IMG/VR virus record: IMGVR_UViG_3300015242_000033
Span: 1-35,687 of that record
DNA from: a virus
Length of the DNA stretch: 35,687 nucleotides
Strand: one strand, 5' to 3'
Shown here one piece after another: positions 9,570 to 18,878 of the stretch (the first letter of the stretch is position 1; each line of letters opens with the position of its first letter). A model generated the notes under the pieces. It was not told the origin of the DNA, searched no databases, and worked only from the letters and a program-made list of their open reading frames with translations. Made by a program: the position numbers and the translations under genes.

Positions 9570-9806
9570 TCACAGGAGAAACTTAGCTACATTCCCAACC
9601 CCTCCAAGAAATCCTCCACCACCTGCCATGCCAGATAAGCCCGAAAGCAATGGACTCTGCCCCGATTTACGCTGTTGCACGCCTGCTTGGAATGAATTCA
9701 GGAAGCTAGGGCGTTGCGGGCCTTGCTGCTGATACTGAACACCAGAGCCATAATCGGGCAGTGAGGAACCTAAATCGAGCATCCCGCCATAATCATCATA
9801 GCCCAT
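9570..9806 (-). CDS. Small Gly-rich virion-module protein (78 aa)
   Basis: A 78-residue protein with a Tyr/Gly/Gln-rich first half (MGYDDYGGMLDLGSSLPDYG) and a Gly-rich tail (GLSGMAGGGGFLGGVG) ending in a short hydrophobic segment. No enzymatic motif. It overlaps the stop of the 203-residue gene by TGATG and is followed 6 bases later by the Gln-rich gene. Length, composition and position suggest a minor structural or internal-virion component, but I do not recognise a family. Confidence 0.55.
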   Translation of the reverse strand: MGYDDYGGMLDLGSSLPDYGSGVQYQQQGPQRPSFLNSFQAGVQQRKSGQSPLLSGLSGMAGGGGFLGGVGNVAKFLL

Positions 9807-10417
9807 CAGAATAAGCCTCCTGCCGCCTGCCCAAACGAACTAGCGAAGGAATTGCCTAGCGTGTCAAAGAATCCTGGATGGCCCTTTGCGATTCCGTAGG
9901 TCTGAATACCGCTGTTGATGAGTCCTTGCTGTCCCTGATTCAGACTGTTCAGGAAACTAGTATCCACGCCGTAGAGTTGCTGAAGTCCCTGCAAGCCCAT
10001 CATCTTCCGCCGCAAGGTCTCATCGGCGAAGTTTTTCTGGTTCTGGAGGTTTTGGCTGGCAAGGTCGCTGGCTTTTCCTCTAGCATTCGCTCCTAGAAAC
10101 GAACTGAATCCCGCTGAGTTACCAGTCCGCGCCATCCTGCGACTTGCCGCATCTTGCGCCCCGCCATAGGCCTGATTGATTCCGCCGAGCGTGCTCTGAT
10201 TGATGGCTGACTTTTCTTGGTCGGAATACCCGCTATTGAGAAGGCTCTGATAGCCGGGAATGAGCGAACTAGACTCCGTGGCGCGTTGCCCGAGCGTTCC
10301 TGTGGTTTGGTTGCCAAGATTCGTGGATTGGCGCTGTAAGGTCCCCTGAATGCCCTTGCCGCTCGTGGCGTTGGGCACCACGGGGTTGTAGCCGCCAAAT
10401 AGTGGTGATGTGCCCAT
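9806..10417 (-). CDS. Internal virion-like protein, Gln/Ser/Gly-rich helical (203 aa)
   Basis: A 203-residue protein rich in Gln, Ser, Gly, Asn and Ala. The first 60 residues are low complexity. A helical middle (QSTLGGINQAYGGAQDAASR, then LASQNLQNQKNF) is followed by a Gly/Phe-rich C-terminus with a hydrophobic end. Short-tailed phages carry one small internal core protein of this size and composition at this place in the gene order, so that role is inferred. It is coupled by TGATG on both sides. Confidence 0.55.
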   Translation of the reverse strand: MGTSPLFGGYNPVVPNATSGKGIQGTLQRQSTNLGNQTTGTLGQRATESSSLIPGYQSLLNSGYSDQEKSAINQSTLGGINQAYGGAQDAASRRMARTGNSAGFSSFLGANARGKASDLASQNLQNQKNFADETLRRKMMGLQGLQQLYGVDTSFLNSLNQGQQGLINSGIQTYGIAKGHPGFFDTLGNSFASSFGQAAGGLF

Positions 10418-10860
10418 CAGTCCCTCACGTCGAACTGGAACCCATATTTAGTCCCACCAGTAACAGTACCAATGAGCGTTATAATCAACGCTTGTCCGGT
10501 CTGCGTGTAGCTGAACCCGAGTGCGCCATTCCCGCCATTGCGGACAACAATAGCAAAAGGTGTGGCAAAAATACCACTAGGAAAGTTCAAAGTGACACTG
10601 GGATTAGCAACAAAAGCCCCTGTACCGACCGAAACTACGAACGAACCACGCTTGAAAGTGCCACTCAATGCCGAAATTGACGCGCCAGTGCCAAAACCGC
10701 TGCCTACGGAGAAGTTCTGTGGTTTTATTGCATCACCTGGCCCTAAATGCTGGATGATGTCGTTTACCGCTGAAATCGTGCGCTTGTGGCTTTCATAGTT
10801 ATGTTGGTTGTCTCTCAGGCCAGCAATGGTCTGTACCGCAATGGGACGAGGTACGCTCAT
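10417..10860 (-). CDS. Small virion protein with C-terminal beta-sandwich (147 aa)
   Basis: The first 45 residues look helical (NYESHKRTISAVNDIIQHLG). From about residue 65 the chain alternates beta strands and glycines, ending in SVTLNFPSGIFATPFAIVVR, GFSYTQTGQALIIT and KYGFQFDVRD, which resembles the small beta-sandwich seen at the ends of phage fibre or knob proteins. It overlaps the nozzle-like gene upstream by ATGA and the internal-virion gene downstream by TGATG. A tail accessory or knob role is plausible. The exact family is not recognised. Confidence 0.55.
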   Translation of the reverse strand: MSVPRPIAVQTIAGLRDNQHNYESHKRTISAVNDIIQHLGPGDAIKPQNFSVGSGFGTGASISALSGTFKRGSFVVSVGTGAFVANPSVTLNFPSGIFATPFAIVVRNGGNGALGFSYTQTGQALIITLIGTVTGGTKYGFQFDVRD

Positions 10861-13787
10861 GCGTTAATCCCACGGACAGGCGCGAATATAGCTTCTCTAA
10901 GGAACATCGAAAAGCCTTGAATCATAAAATCATCCGTCAAGCCAGTAACCTCGAACTTAATGGCCATACGGTAGTGCTGCTTCTGAATCTGGCGTTCCAT
11001 GTTCTTCAGGCCTCTAGGGTCAAGTTGCCAGCCTCGAATCGGGTAAAATGAGCCTTGATCGCCAATCCTCAGAACCATCTGAAGCGTGCCGGAACCAACA
11101 GCATTCGCTACTACATAGGAGTAATTCAAGCGCGTCGGATTCTTGAAATAGCCGGATTGCCAGTAGGAGTCTATGGGTGTCAATCCATTCCCGTAATCGT
11201 TTAGAAGCGCTGGGTCCAGCTTAAAGATCGCTCCGAAGTTGAAGTTATTCCCAACGTAGAGAACTTGTGAGTTGTCGTTTTGCAGGCAAAGATTGATGGC
11301 GTTGGCTTGCAAGGTCCACGGACACCATTTCCTGCCTATTCCATTGTTTTGTGCTGGGTCGCCCCAGCCTTCCGTGTAATCCACGACTAGAACAGTGTTG
11401 TTCTGCGTTGCGCTCGCTCCGAGAGGCACATTCACGTAAACGCGCTTCTTCGTGGTATCTACTTTCACATCAACTAGATGGCCCAGCTTCCAGTTGATGG
11501 AATCCCACGTTGGCTGAATCTCATTGGAAAGCAGGTTGTTTTGCTGCCAAATCTGGCCACCTGTGAACATCCACAATCCACTCTGTGCGGCAATCACCGC
11601 CCACTCGTCGCCTAATCCCACACCTCGGGGAGACGGCGTGCCAATCTTGGAACTTACTTCGTCAATCTCCCATGCGTTCGGCTCGTTCTGGCCATCGTCG
11701 CGGGTCACAAAAATGCTGCGTTCCTTTACGATGTAGAAGAAATCCCTGAGGATGAAACAATTACGGACTGCTTGCCCATTCTCTTCCGCTGGTTGCTGGA
11801 AGCCTGTCAGCCCATCGAAGGATTCCGGGTCCTCCACGTTCGAGAAGCGGATTACGCTCGTCTCGACTGGATTCAGCGTCGGATAGAATTCAATCTCGTC
11901 CACATACACGGAATCGCCATTGGAAAGGTTTGTGGCAAAGACGCTGATAATTATGTCGTTTGGGATGCTGGCTGGCAGAACGGAAAATGCAGCTGTGAAT
12001 TTCCCAAAAGTCCCTATGTTGACTTGCGTCTGAAGATTGACGGTCAACGATTGCGAATAACCCGTGGAAGCAGCGGAAAGCCGGATGATGACCTGCGCCC
12101 CGAAAAGGATATTGGTTTTACTGAACCTAGCGGAAACGGTGTAGGCCGTGCTGGGCGAAAGAATCGCATCGCCAAGATAATCCTCGAAGGCAGATTGCGT
12201 AATCAGGCCTTGCGTGACGTGAACTCCATCGCCCGTGATGGCGTAGGCATCGCCGGTAACGGATGAAGCTGCCTTACCTCCTCCAAGATAATTGGTTGGG
12301 TCGGGCGTCCAGCCAAGCGGACAGATATTCGCATCCTGCGAGAAACCGCCATCGAAAGTCATATTGACGAAGTTCTGAATCTTGTTAGTTTGGCCCCAGG
12401 TAACAAGCCTGGAATTGTATTCAGCGAATCCCGTTACTTCGCCTAGCGTCAGTAACTCAAATGCTGCATTGACGTTTATCCCATCCAGCAAGTCGGAATC
12501 GCCGAAATTGAAAATGGCGGTAGTTGTCGTGTTGTCGTTGATGATGGTCGAAAAGACAGTTCCAACACCTGAAGGGATATAAAAGAATTGCCCGCTGGAG
12601 ATAGGCGTTATCGAAACGTACCTAGCTATGATGTTCGCTGGGCCAATGGGTATTTGGCTGGCGAAAAGCATCCTATTCCCGTTTGCCGTGAAGGAAACAG
12701 GCCGCGATGGAGGAGTCAAAGTACCTTCGATTGTAAGAAATTGCACGCTGACCTGATGTACGCCACCCACGATATTGCCCAAAAGTGTTAGCGTGCCACC
12801 GGAGCCATTCGCCGTTCCCACAACTCCTATATTCAGGATAATTCCAAGAAAAGTGACACTGCTTTGCACGTAGGCGAAAAATCCTACTATGGGCAGAGCC
12901 GCTCCATTGTATGCCGTGGGGGTAAAACCTGCGGAAAGGAAAGTCTCTCCTGTTTTCAAGACATTCTGCCAATTATTGAAAAAAGGAGACTTTGTAAAGT
13001 AGGCGGCTGCTTGGGATTGCGCTGTACCGCCAGAACCGGCCACCAATCCATTCGTTCCAAGCGAATAGGTGAATTTGCTCGTTCCGGGGATGGGAATTAC
13101 GGGGAATGTTCCATTGTAGTCGCTAGGCGTCACCCCAGCAATCACAACCATTTCTCCATCTAAGATGGTTGCTCCGGCAATGTTCGTTACAAGCGGAGAA
13201 GTAGCTGTCCCTACCGTCACTAGGTTCCCTGATTGGGAAATGGAGGTAATCGCTCTAACTGGATTTTGCGAGGCTTGCGCTGCGACTCCCGTATTCATCG
13301 CGAAAATCTGATTGTAATCGGTGACTACTGGCCCGACTCCAGGGCCATCTTGGCTTACCCGGTAGACATTTGTTCCGTTGTATTGCCGGGGAACATCCTG
13401 CCCTTGCTTGCCGTCGCCCAATGCCAGCCACTCCCTACCAAATAGCGTGACAGAGTTAGGAGTTAAGTTTTGCAGCAAGGAACCTGTAACAAGGAAAGTG
13501 CTTCCGAATGTTACATTTTCATAAAACAAGTTCCCGAGACTATCTATAGCTAGATTCTGGACATTGCCATTCGGTTGCTGATAGGACTTCGTGTAGTTGA
13601 TATTCCCTGTGCTGATTCCATTCGTGAAGGCTGTGGAAGTGCCGGAACGCTTCTGCACACGCCCCGGCACGAATTCCACATTCTTACAATCCGGCGACAT
13701 GAAATGAGGAATATCGGTTGCATTCGAGAGGGTGTTCAACCCTCCGAAGTTATCAACCGCTATTGACTCAAGTCCGTCGTAGGACAT
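10857..13787 (-). CDS. Tail nozzle/stabilisation-type protein (976 aa)
   Basis: The N-terminus (VDNFGGLNTL, SPDCKNVEFVPGRVQKRSG) matches the opening of large tail proteins of short-tailed phages that form the nozzle or stabilise packaged DNA (T7 gp12 and P22 gp10-type in function). The fold is predicted mostly beta (propeller-like repeats such as NGNVQNLAIDSLGNLFYE and GDEWAVIAAQSGLWMFTGG). Residues about 178-258 hold an extra Ig-like module (GVTPSDYNGTFPV, TSKFTYSLG) also found in the adaptor. The C-terminus (NYSYVVANAVGSGTLQMVLR) is a typical end domain of this family. It follows the adaptor and small beta protein, as expected. The family assignment rests on pattern only. Confidence 0.7.
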   Translation of the reverse strand: MSYDGLESIAVDNFGGLNTLSNATDIPHFMSPDCKNVEFVPGRVQKRSGTSTAFTNGISTGNINYTKSYQQPNGNVQNLAIDSLGNLFYENVTFGSTFLVTGSLLQNLTPNSVTLFGREWLALGDGKQGQDVPRQYNGTNVYRVSQDGPGVGPVVTDYNQIFAMNTGVAAQASQNPVRAITSISQSGNLVTVGTATSPLVTNIAGATILDGEMVVIAGVTPSDYNGTFPVIPIPGTSKFTYSLGTNGLVAGSGGTAQSQAAAYFTKSPFFNNWQNVLKTGETFLSAGFTPTAYNGAALPIVGFFAYVQSSVTFLGIILNIGVVGTANGSGGTLTLLGNIVGGVHQVSVQFLTIEGTLTPPSRPVSFTANGNRMLFASQIPIGPANIIARYVSITPISSGQFFYIPSGVGTVFSTIINDNTTTTAIFNFGDSDLLDGINVNAAFELLTLGEVTGFAEYNSRLVTWGQTNKIQNFVNMTFDGGFSQDANICPLGWTPDPTNYLGGGKAASSVTGDAYAITGDGVHVTQGLITQSAFEDYLGDAILSPSTAYTVSARFSKTNILFGAQVIIRLSAASTGYSQSLTVNLQTQVNIGTFGKFTAAFSVLPASIPNDIIISVFATNLSNGDSVYVDEIEFYPTLNPVETSVIRFSNVEDPESFDGLTGFQQPAEENGQAVRNCFILRDFFYIVKERSIFVTRDDGQNEPNAWEIDEVSSKIGTPSPRGVGLGDEWAVIAAQSGLWMFTGGQIWQQNNLLSNEIQPTWDSINWKLGHLVDVKVDTTKKRVYVNVPLGASATQNNTVLVVDYTEGWGDPAQNNGIGRKWCPWTLQANAINLCLQNDNSQVLYVGNNFNFGAIFKLDPALLNDYGNGLTPIDSYWQSGYFKNPTRLNYSYVVANAVGSGTLQMVLRIGDQGSFYPIRGWQLDPRGLKNMERQIQKQHYRMAIKFEVTGLTDDFMIQGFSMFLREAIFAPVRGINA

Positions 13788-14134
13788 CAGCGAATCTCAA
13801 ATGCAAACGTAGCAATGATGGTGTCGCCTGTAGCCGCAGCCGGATAAGCACCAGTCGCAAGCTCTGCCGATGCACCAATGAAGCAGCGAATCTTTCCGTT
13901 TGCTTGAGTAGTTCCTGGAACCCAGTTATAGGAATTGGCTGCCTGTGCAGCCGTACCCGCAGAACTGGAGGGGTCTGTATAGAAGAAAGGAATCTGGGAT
14001 GATTTAATGCCCAATCCAGCAAGCGTAACCGTGTCTCCGCCCTGAGTATAAGAGCCAGAGAGTGTGATTGTGCCAACTACCCATACTTTCTTACCGTCGT
14101 ACCACTGCTTTGTTACCGTAAGTGCGGCTGCCAT
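13787..14134 (-). CDS. Small beta-rich virion protein (115 aa)
   Basis: The reading frame extends upstream to 14257, but the ATG at 14134 is preceded by AAAGGAAA at good spacing, and the 41 extra residues would overlap the adaptor gene, so the shorter form is preferred. The product begins MAAALTVTKQWYDGKKVWVV and has evenly spaced beta strands (GSYTQGGDTVTLAGLG, then a hydrophobic FAFEIR end). Similar 110-130-residue proteins next to capsid and adaptor genes often act as head decoration or minor structural proteins. That role is inferred. It is coupled by TGATG to the nozzle-like gene. Confidence 0.6.
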   Translation of the reverse strand: MAAALTVTKQWYDGKKVWVVGTITLSGSYTQGGDTVTLAGLGIKSSQIPFFYTDPSSSAGTAAQAANSYNWVPGTTQANGKIRCFIGASAELATGAYPAAATGDTIIATFAFEIR

Positions 14135-14177
14135 TGTGTTTCCTTTTCCGGGGCGAGATACCCCTAGTGATTTGACT

Positions 14178-15128
14178 CTAACTCCAACCGAAACCTGTCC
14201 AGTTATTGCGTCTCCTGTTGTTTGCCCTGCGCCGCGAAGGTTGAAACTGCCTTGCATGCGCCTGCAAATTCAGAAGTTCTTGCATGTCCTGCTCGAACAT
14301 ATTCGTGAAGATTGCGGTAGCCTGTGAATTTCTGCTTGCCGCCGCCATCTCCGCCGTCTTGCTGGCAATGGCGTCTTCACAGCCGCGAATCGTGAATACT
14401 CCATCGGCTCCTGATACATCAGGGAAAGCCACCGAATAGCGCATCCTAATGTCCGTGGCGTTCAAAGCCCCGAGAAAGTAGATTCCATCCTCATACCATG
14501 CAAAGACGCGGTTAGTTGCTCCCTGAGCGGCATTGGGAATGAAATCCACAGGAGACATCGGCTGGGAATTGAAATAGGTCGTGCCTGCAATCCTGTCCCA
14601 TAAATCGCGTGGAGCCAGAAAATCCACAGGCAACTGTGGAGATGTGGAATCGGTCAGCGAAAGTGTTCCTTGTGGAACATTGAAATAGGTGGTTTCTGTT
14701 ATCTGGGAACGGCTGCCGGATTGCATCAGCCTTGCCTGAACCTTGCGATATGCCTTGTTTGCGAAGTTCAGGAGCACCTGGTCCGTGAACACGTCTCCTT
14801 GAATGATTATAGAAACCACTCCATTTCCAGATGAAGCATTTGGAAGGGATGGCTGAACGTAAGTGAATGTATTGGCAGTAGGTACAGCAAGAACTGTCTG
14901 CGTTCCGTTGAAACTTGAGGTTGACACAGACTGCACCTGCACGATATTTCCGATTTGGAGGCCATGCGCCACCGTTGTTGTGATGGTCGTAATGGTGCCA
15001 GCGCGTACTGCCCCTGTAGGCCCGATGGGGATATTGCTCGGCACATCAGCATCAAGGAGCAATGAGCGTACAAGGCTGAAGACCTCCGCTCCTGAAGGAT
15101 ACGCCGATGTTGCGAGAACTGGGGACAT
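14178..15128 (-). CDS. Head-to-tail adaptor (gp11/gp4-like, 316 aa)
   Basis: Residues about 112-140 (DQVLLNFANKAYRKVQARL) are the amphipathic helix that marks the helical-bundle adaptor joining portal and tail in short-tailed phages (T7 gp11 or P22 gp4-type). DFLAPRDLWDRIAG, GIYFLGALNATDIRMRYSV and GCEDAIASKTAEMAAA follow in the family order. Residues 38-107 are an inserted Ig-like module (AHGLQIGNIVQVQSVS, FNGTQTVLAVPTANTFTY). The C-terminus is Arg/Asn-rich (RRRANNRRRNN). The start overlaps the upstream stop by TAATG. The next gene begins 43 bases beyond the stop of this one. Confidence 0.75.
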   Translation of the reverse strand: MSPVLATSAYPSGAEVFSLVRSLLLDADVPSNIPIGPTGAVRAGTITTITTTVAHGLQIGNIVQVQSVSTSSFNGTQTVLAVPTANTFTYVQPSLPNASSGNGVVSIIIQGDVFTDQVLLNFANKAYRKVQARLMQSGSRSQITETTYFNVPQGTLSLTDSTSPQLPVDFLAPRDLWDRIAGTTYFNSQPMSPVDFIPNAAQGATNRVFAWYEDGIYFLGALNATDIRMRYSVAFPDVSGADGVFTIRGCEDAIASKTAEMAAASRNSQATAIFTNMFEQDMQELLNLQAHARQFQPSRRRANNRRRNNWTGFGWS

Positions 15129-15739
15129 TAGATTGTTCTAACTGGCTTCTCAACTTTCTCTGGTTTCGGAACCAATCCGAATGCTTCCGCTTTTTCCTTA
15201 TCCAGAATTGCGCCACAATGCATACACACCGCAACTCCATACTTAATCTGGCCGGAACAAGCTGGGCAATCAACGGTTTCCTTCGCTGCAAAGGCCCATT
15301 CGCGCTCAACCTTCAATTCCGCCACATACCGCTTGAACTCCTGCGGGATATCGTCAATCCGGCCTGAACGCGCATATTCGGTGTCGCCAGCGCGGATACA
15401 TGCCTCCATGTAAGCTCTGCGAACGGAACGCGCAGCCCTGAGTTCTTCCTGTGTCGGTGTATCAGACTTGGGAATGAAGCATCCCCGTTGCGTCATGCCT
15501 TCCGTGGCCATGATGTCTTTCACAACGGTTTCTACGGGCACAGGCACGGGAATCCGTTCGGCGTGCTCAATCCAGTAGTCCTTGAGCACAATCTTCTCGT
15601 CCATCTGGTCGTCGTACCATTTGCTGATGTATGGCTTATCCGCTGGGCAGGGCGGCATATCTAGCGCCCACGAATAGCTTCTCCTGATGTTCGGGAAGCC
15701 AATCGGGTCAATCGAGCAAATCTGTATTCTGTTTCCCAC
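15128..15739 (-). CDS. Unknown protein with C-terminal zinc ribbon (203 aa)
   Basis: The start is a GTG at 15739 with AAGGAG six bases upstream. The first 150 residues hold no family I recognise (WALDMPPCPADKPYISKWYD near the start, a helical middle with VRREYAE-like spacing). Residues about 168-188 hold CPACSGQIKYGVAVCMHCGA, two CxxC pairs that make a zinc ribbon. It sits between capsid and adaptor, where T7-like phages have no gene, so it may be a phage-specific assembly or accessory protein. Zinc-binding is well supported by sequence; the role is unknown. Confidence 0.6.
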   Translation of the reverse strand: MGNRIQICSIDPIGFPNIRRSYSWALDMPPCPADKPYISKWYDDQMDEKIVLKDYWIEHAERIPVPVPVETVVKDIMATEGMTQRGCFIPKSDTPTQEELRAARSVRRAYMEACIRAGDTEYARSGRIDDIPQEFKRYVAELKVEREWAFAAKETVDCPACSGQIKYGVAVCMHCGAILDKEKAEAFGLVPKPEKVEKPVRTI

Positions 15740-15749
15740 TGTTTTCTCC

Positions 15750-16307
15750 TTAACTGAACTTCGTTATTTCACTCATATCCGGCACCACTATATGGGGCTG
15801 TCGCATGACTTGCGAAACCGACATGTCGTTAATCCTGTCTACTAGCCTTTGCTGGCGAGCCGCCTCTTCCTTCTCGCGGCGCTGCTGTGCCGCTTCACGT
15901 TTGATTCGTTCCGGCAATTCCCGGTTTAATTTGGCCGTCGCTACAAGCGCATCACAAATCGTTTCGGTCAGCGGAACAAATGCCTTTGTGGTAGGAGTTT
16001 CGATTACCCGCACTAATTCGTATTCACCTTCTCGCGGGAATGGCCCTAAAAGCTCTATGCGCTTACCATTGAGATAGATAGTGAAATTCTGTTCCCATAT
16101 TTCAGGACTGTCATAGTTTTCTGGTGGGCAAAGCATCTCAAAGACGTAGCGTTCCTTCGCCTCTGGATATTTGAGACGTTCTTCGCCGCCTATCCAAGTC
16201 ATGCGGTCGCATCCGCGCATAACCCGGAAGAGGGGCTTGCCATTGGGTGCAAGCCCCCCTATTTCCCTAATGCGCTTTTGCAAGCGGAATGGAATGGGTC
16301 TAATCAT
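15750..16307 (-). CDS. Unknown protein with charged C-terminal helix (185 aa)
   Basis: An ATG at 16307 forming TGATG with the capsid stop is preferred to the TTG one codon earlier. The N-terminal half is mixed alpha/beta with aromatic residues (FRVMRGCDRMTWIGGEERLK, FEMLCPPENYDSPEIWEQNF). Residues about 128-160 are a strongly charged helix (ELPERIKREAAQQRREKEEA). No known motif. Its place just after the capsid gene suggests a head-associated or regulatory role, but nothing in the sequence fixes it. Confidence 0.55.
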   Translation of the reverse strand: MIRPIPFRLQKRIREIGGLAPNGKPLFRVMRGCDRMTWIGGEERLKYPEAKERYVFEMLCPPENYDSPEIWEQNFTIYLNGKRIELLGPFPREGEYELVRVIETPTTKAFVPLTETICDALVATAKLNRELPERIKREAAQQRREKEEAARQQRLVDRINDMSVSQVMRQPHIVVPDMSEITKFS

Positions 16308-17590
16308 CAATAGATACTAGTACTTCCAGTAAGTGGTAGGGCTAATGCCTTGATATAGCTACCACTTAGTGGATTTCTGTTGTATACCTGTAGCCCGGCT
16401 TTAAGGTAGAACATTGCCGTACTTACAAGCTGTGTACCACCCGAATACTGCGGCCAGATAATCTGGTCGCCAAACTTCACAAACCCCGTATCCGTGGCCA
16501 CGATGCGGCCCCAGAAATCAAGATTCAGGAAGTCAATGCGGGTCCGGTCCTGGTGGATAGATTGGCGCACAGGGACGTTGCTCATCTTCAAGCCGCCCTG
16601 GTTGTTGAACATCAAATCCACTTCCTGGTTGCCGGATGGGTCCTTCCAGATTGCGGATTGGGTGATGGCCAGCGCTTCATACGCATCGGCTTGGGATGGG
16701 TGCATGTAAGCTACGAGTTTCGATGCTCCCGATTCAAAATACTTGTCTCCCAAATTGATGCGGATACGGTTGAGCGCTGCGCGGACAAATGCCGTGGTAA
16801 GCGCCGAAGAGTTGGCGTTTACCGATGGCGTAACGATGTTCGAGATGTTTGCCCGGTTCAAGCCCATCCATGTTCCGCTCGTGGCATCCGACTGATGGTA
16901 CTGGATACCGAAGAGAGACGATTGAATGGTGAGTGTGCCAGTCAAGCCGCCGATAACGAGCAAGTCTGTGGCAATTGTTCCGCCCGGTGCCGCGTCAACC
17001 GTGATGGTATGCCCTACACGGTCAATGGCGGTTACGTTTGCGGAGCCTCGATTGGTGGTCAGAGCTGCGTTATATACCTGCACGTTCTGGCCAATCAAAA
17101 CGAGTTCTTCCTTGAACCCATCCGTGGTCATTGTGAAGGTATTGGTGGATACGCTGGTAATGGTGCCAATGACGCCGTTGCCAGCCGTATTGAGCAGCAT
17201 ATCCTGCTGGGCGCGGAAGGCTTCGATGGACAAGCGCATAATCTCGCCAGTCACCGTCTTAACGCCGCGTTCCGCTCCCGTGGTGGCATACTGGGCCAAA
17301 AGCGTCCAGCTATAGCCGCCAGTGAAATAGATAGGCGTAAGAGTAGCCACGTTCCAGATAGGACCTGCTGTGGTGCCGAGGGCCACGCCATCCATGCTCA
17401 CTTGCTGGAAAGTCCCTGAAATCTGGGTCAGCAAGGGTACACGGGTAGCGCGGTTGGAGGCGGGGTCGGCTTCCTGCTTTTCCAAAAACTGGAGCAGGGG
17501 CGTATCCACTTCCAGAAGTTCCGGGATGCCCTTTTCATAAACGATAAGCTCACGCTCAAGTGGTTGGGCGTTGGCTTCAACTGTTGCCAT
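16307..17590 (-). CDS. Major capsid protein, HK97 fold (427 aa)
   Basis: The protein has the layout of HK97-fold capsid proteins of short-tailed soil phages. An N-terminal helix (about 8-40) is followed by an E-loop-like stretch (VPLLTQISGTFQQVSMDGVA). The spine helix follows (ERGVKTVTGEIMRLSIEAFR, 107-126). An inserted beta domain spans about 141-214 (GTITSVSTNTFTMTTDGF, NVTAIDRVGHTITVDAAPGG). The P and A domains include LVAYMHPSQADAYEAL, VDLMFNNQGGLKMSNVPVR, and a final beta strand. Position (portal, scaffold, capsid) supports it. AAAGGA lies upstream of the ATG at 17590. It is expected to be the most abundant virion protein. Confidence 0.85.
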   Translation of the reverse strand: MATVEANAQPLERELIVYEKGIPELLEVDTPLLQFLEKQEADPASNRATRVPLLTQISGTFQQVSMDGVALGTTAGPIWNVATLTPIYFTGGYSWTLLAQYATTGAERGVKTVTGEIMRLSIEAFRAQQDMLLNTAGNGVIGTITSVSTNTFTMTTDGFKEELVLIGQNVQVYNAALTTNRGSANVTAIDRVGHTITVDAAPGGTIATDLLVIGGLTGTLTIQSSLFGIQYHQSDATSGTWMGLNRANISNIVTPSVNANSSALTTAFVRAALNRIRINLGDKYFESGASKLVAYMHPSQADAYEALAITQSAIWKDPSGNQEVDLMFNNQGGLKMSNVPVRQSIHQDRTRIDFLNLDFWGRIVATDTGFVKFGDQIIWPQYSGGTQLVSTAMFYLKAGLQVYNRNPLSGSYIKALALPLTGSTSIY

Positions 17591-17627
17591 TTCGTTTTTC
17601 CTTTTCTAACAGGGCATCCGCTAAAAA

Positions 17628-18878
17628 CTATCGAGCACCTAGAATCTTGTTCTCAAGGTCCTTGAAAACATCTTTCAGGTGACGAGGCCCGGTTGTGGCC
17701 GGAGTCGTGGATACAGCGGAGGTGCCTTGCGGCCCCGTCCCTGCATCCTTAGTAGTTTTTGCAATGGCCTGTTTCTTCTCGATTTCCGATTTGCCGTTCT
17801 GAATGATTCCGCTGTTCCACTCGGTAATGATGTCCTTCGCTGCCTTCGGTATGACGAGTTTGGCTCGCCGCAGAGAAAAGTCCACGATTGCCTTGTGATC
17901 AGCGATACCCATGCGGCCCTTCTCAGCATTTGAACGGTAAGTCTGAATCTGAGAAGTGAATTGCGGCTGGGCACCCAATGTTTCGATTGTCTTGGAATAG
18001 ACTTCCCCCACCATGCGTTTCAACTGCTGTGGAGTAGCCTGCGGCACCGCTGTCTTCAGGGTTTTCTCGATTTCGCCCACCGTCGATTCGATGATGGCAT
18101 TGTCGGTCTGTCCCCAGAAGGAATCAAATGCCGCTGTTTTGTCTGCCGTTTGTCTCTCTGCCGCTTCCCGGCGCAAGCGTTCTAATTCAGGATTGGCTTC
18201 CTGGCGTGGTGCTGGTGCCCCCAATGGCATCTGCAACGCCTGACTGACCATCTGAACGGCTTTGGCAAGTTCTGCATCTTGCTGGTTTTGGGCAATCATA
18301 AATGCATTGCTCAAAACCGGCGCAATGTAAGCTCTTGCCTGTTCCTGCCATAAACGCAGGTCGGTTTCGGCCAATATCTCAGGAAGTTTAGAAGCCAACT
18401 GCTGAAACGCCAGCGGGTCCGATTCTTTCAGGCTACTGATGAAGGTAGACTGGTCCTCTCGGAAACTACGCGAAAATTCCCGCTTGGTGTCGGCATCGTT
18501 TACCAGAGTTTCGGCATCTTCCACGGTCGGAAAGCGGGTCATCACTTCGCGCACGACCGAGAATTCGCCTAGTTCTGAAAACGCTTTCTCCCTGCCCAGA
18601 ATGTTCCTCAGTTCGGGATGTTCCTTGAACAGAGGCTTGTAACGGGCAAAATCGCCGCTTGTTTCAGGTTGCTCCTCCAGATTAGGTTCTACTTCTTCTC
18701 CCGGTTCTTCCGCTGGTACCTCAGTAGGCGTTCCCTCGGGTGTATCCACCTTTGGCGGAGCCTCAGCCGGAATTACAGGCACCTTCGGTTCTTCGGTGAC
18801 GACTGGCGTAGTCGCCGGGGCCGCAGCAGCCGCACTCGCTGCCGTCGAGAGTTTCTCGATTACTTCAGTGACGCTCAT
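17628..18878 (-). CDS. Scaffolding protein (416 aa)
   Basis: Sits directly between portal and capsid. Residues about 18-75 are disordered, Pro/Glu/Ala-rich and acidic. The rest is almost entirely charged helix (RLRREAAERQTADKTAAFDS, IVDFSLRRAKLVIPKAAKDI), and the last 25 residues are basic and helical (HLKDVFKDLENKILGAR), which is the usual capsid-binding end of scaffolding proteins. No protease motif. GGAG lies 5 bases before the ATG, which follows the portal TAA with no spacing. Assignment rests on position, composition and length. Confidence 0.7.
   Translation of the reverse strand: MSVTEVIEKLSTAASAAAAAPATTPVVTEEPKVPVIPAEAPPKVDTPEGTPTEVPAEEPGEEVEPNLEEQPETSGDFARYKPLFKEHPELRNILGREKAFSELGEFSVVREVMTRFPTVEDAETLVNDADTKREFSRSFREDQSTFISSLKESDPLAFQQLASKLPEILAETDLRLWQEQARAYIAPVLSNAFMIAQNQQDAELAKAVQMVSQALQMPLGAPAPRQEANPELERLRREAAERQTADKTAAFDSFWGQTDNAIIESTVGEIEKTLKTAVPQATPQQLKRMVGEVYSKTIETLGAQPQFTSQIQTYRSNAEKGRMGIADHKAIVDFSLRRAKLVIPKAAKDIITEWNSGIIQNGKSEIEKKQAIAKTTKDAGTGPQGTSAVSTTPATTGPRHLKDVFKDLENKILGAR

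Noticed and set aside
16553-17419. Plus-strand 288-residue open frame opposite the capsid gene
   Set aside because: Antisense to a well-supported capsid gene; composition is unlike neighbouring proteins.
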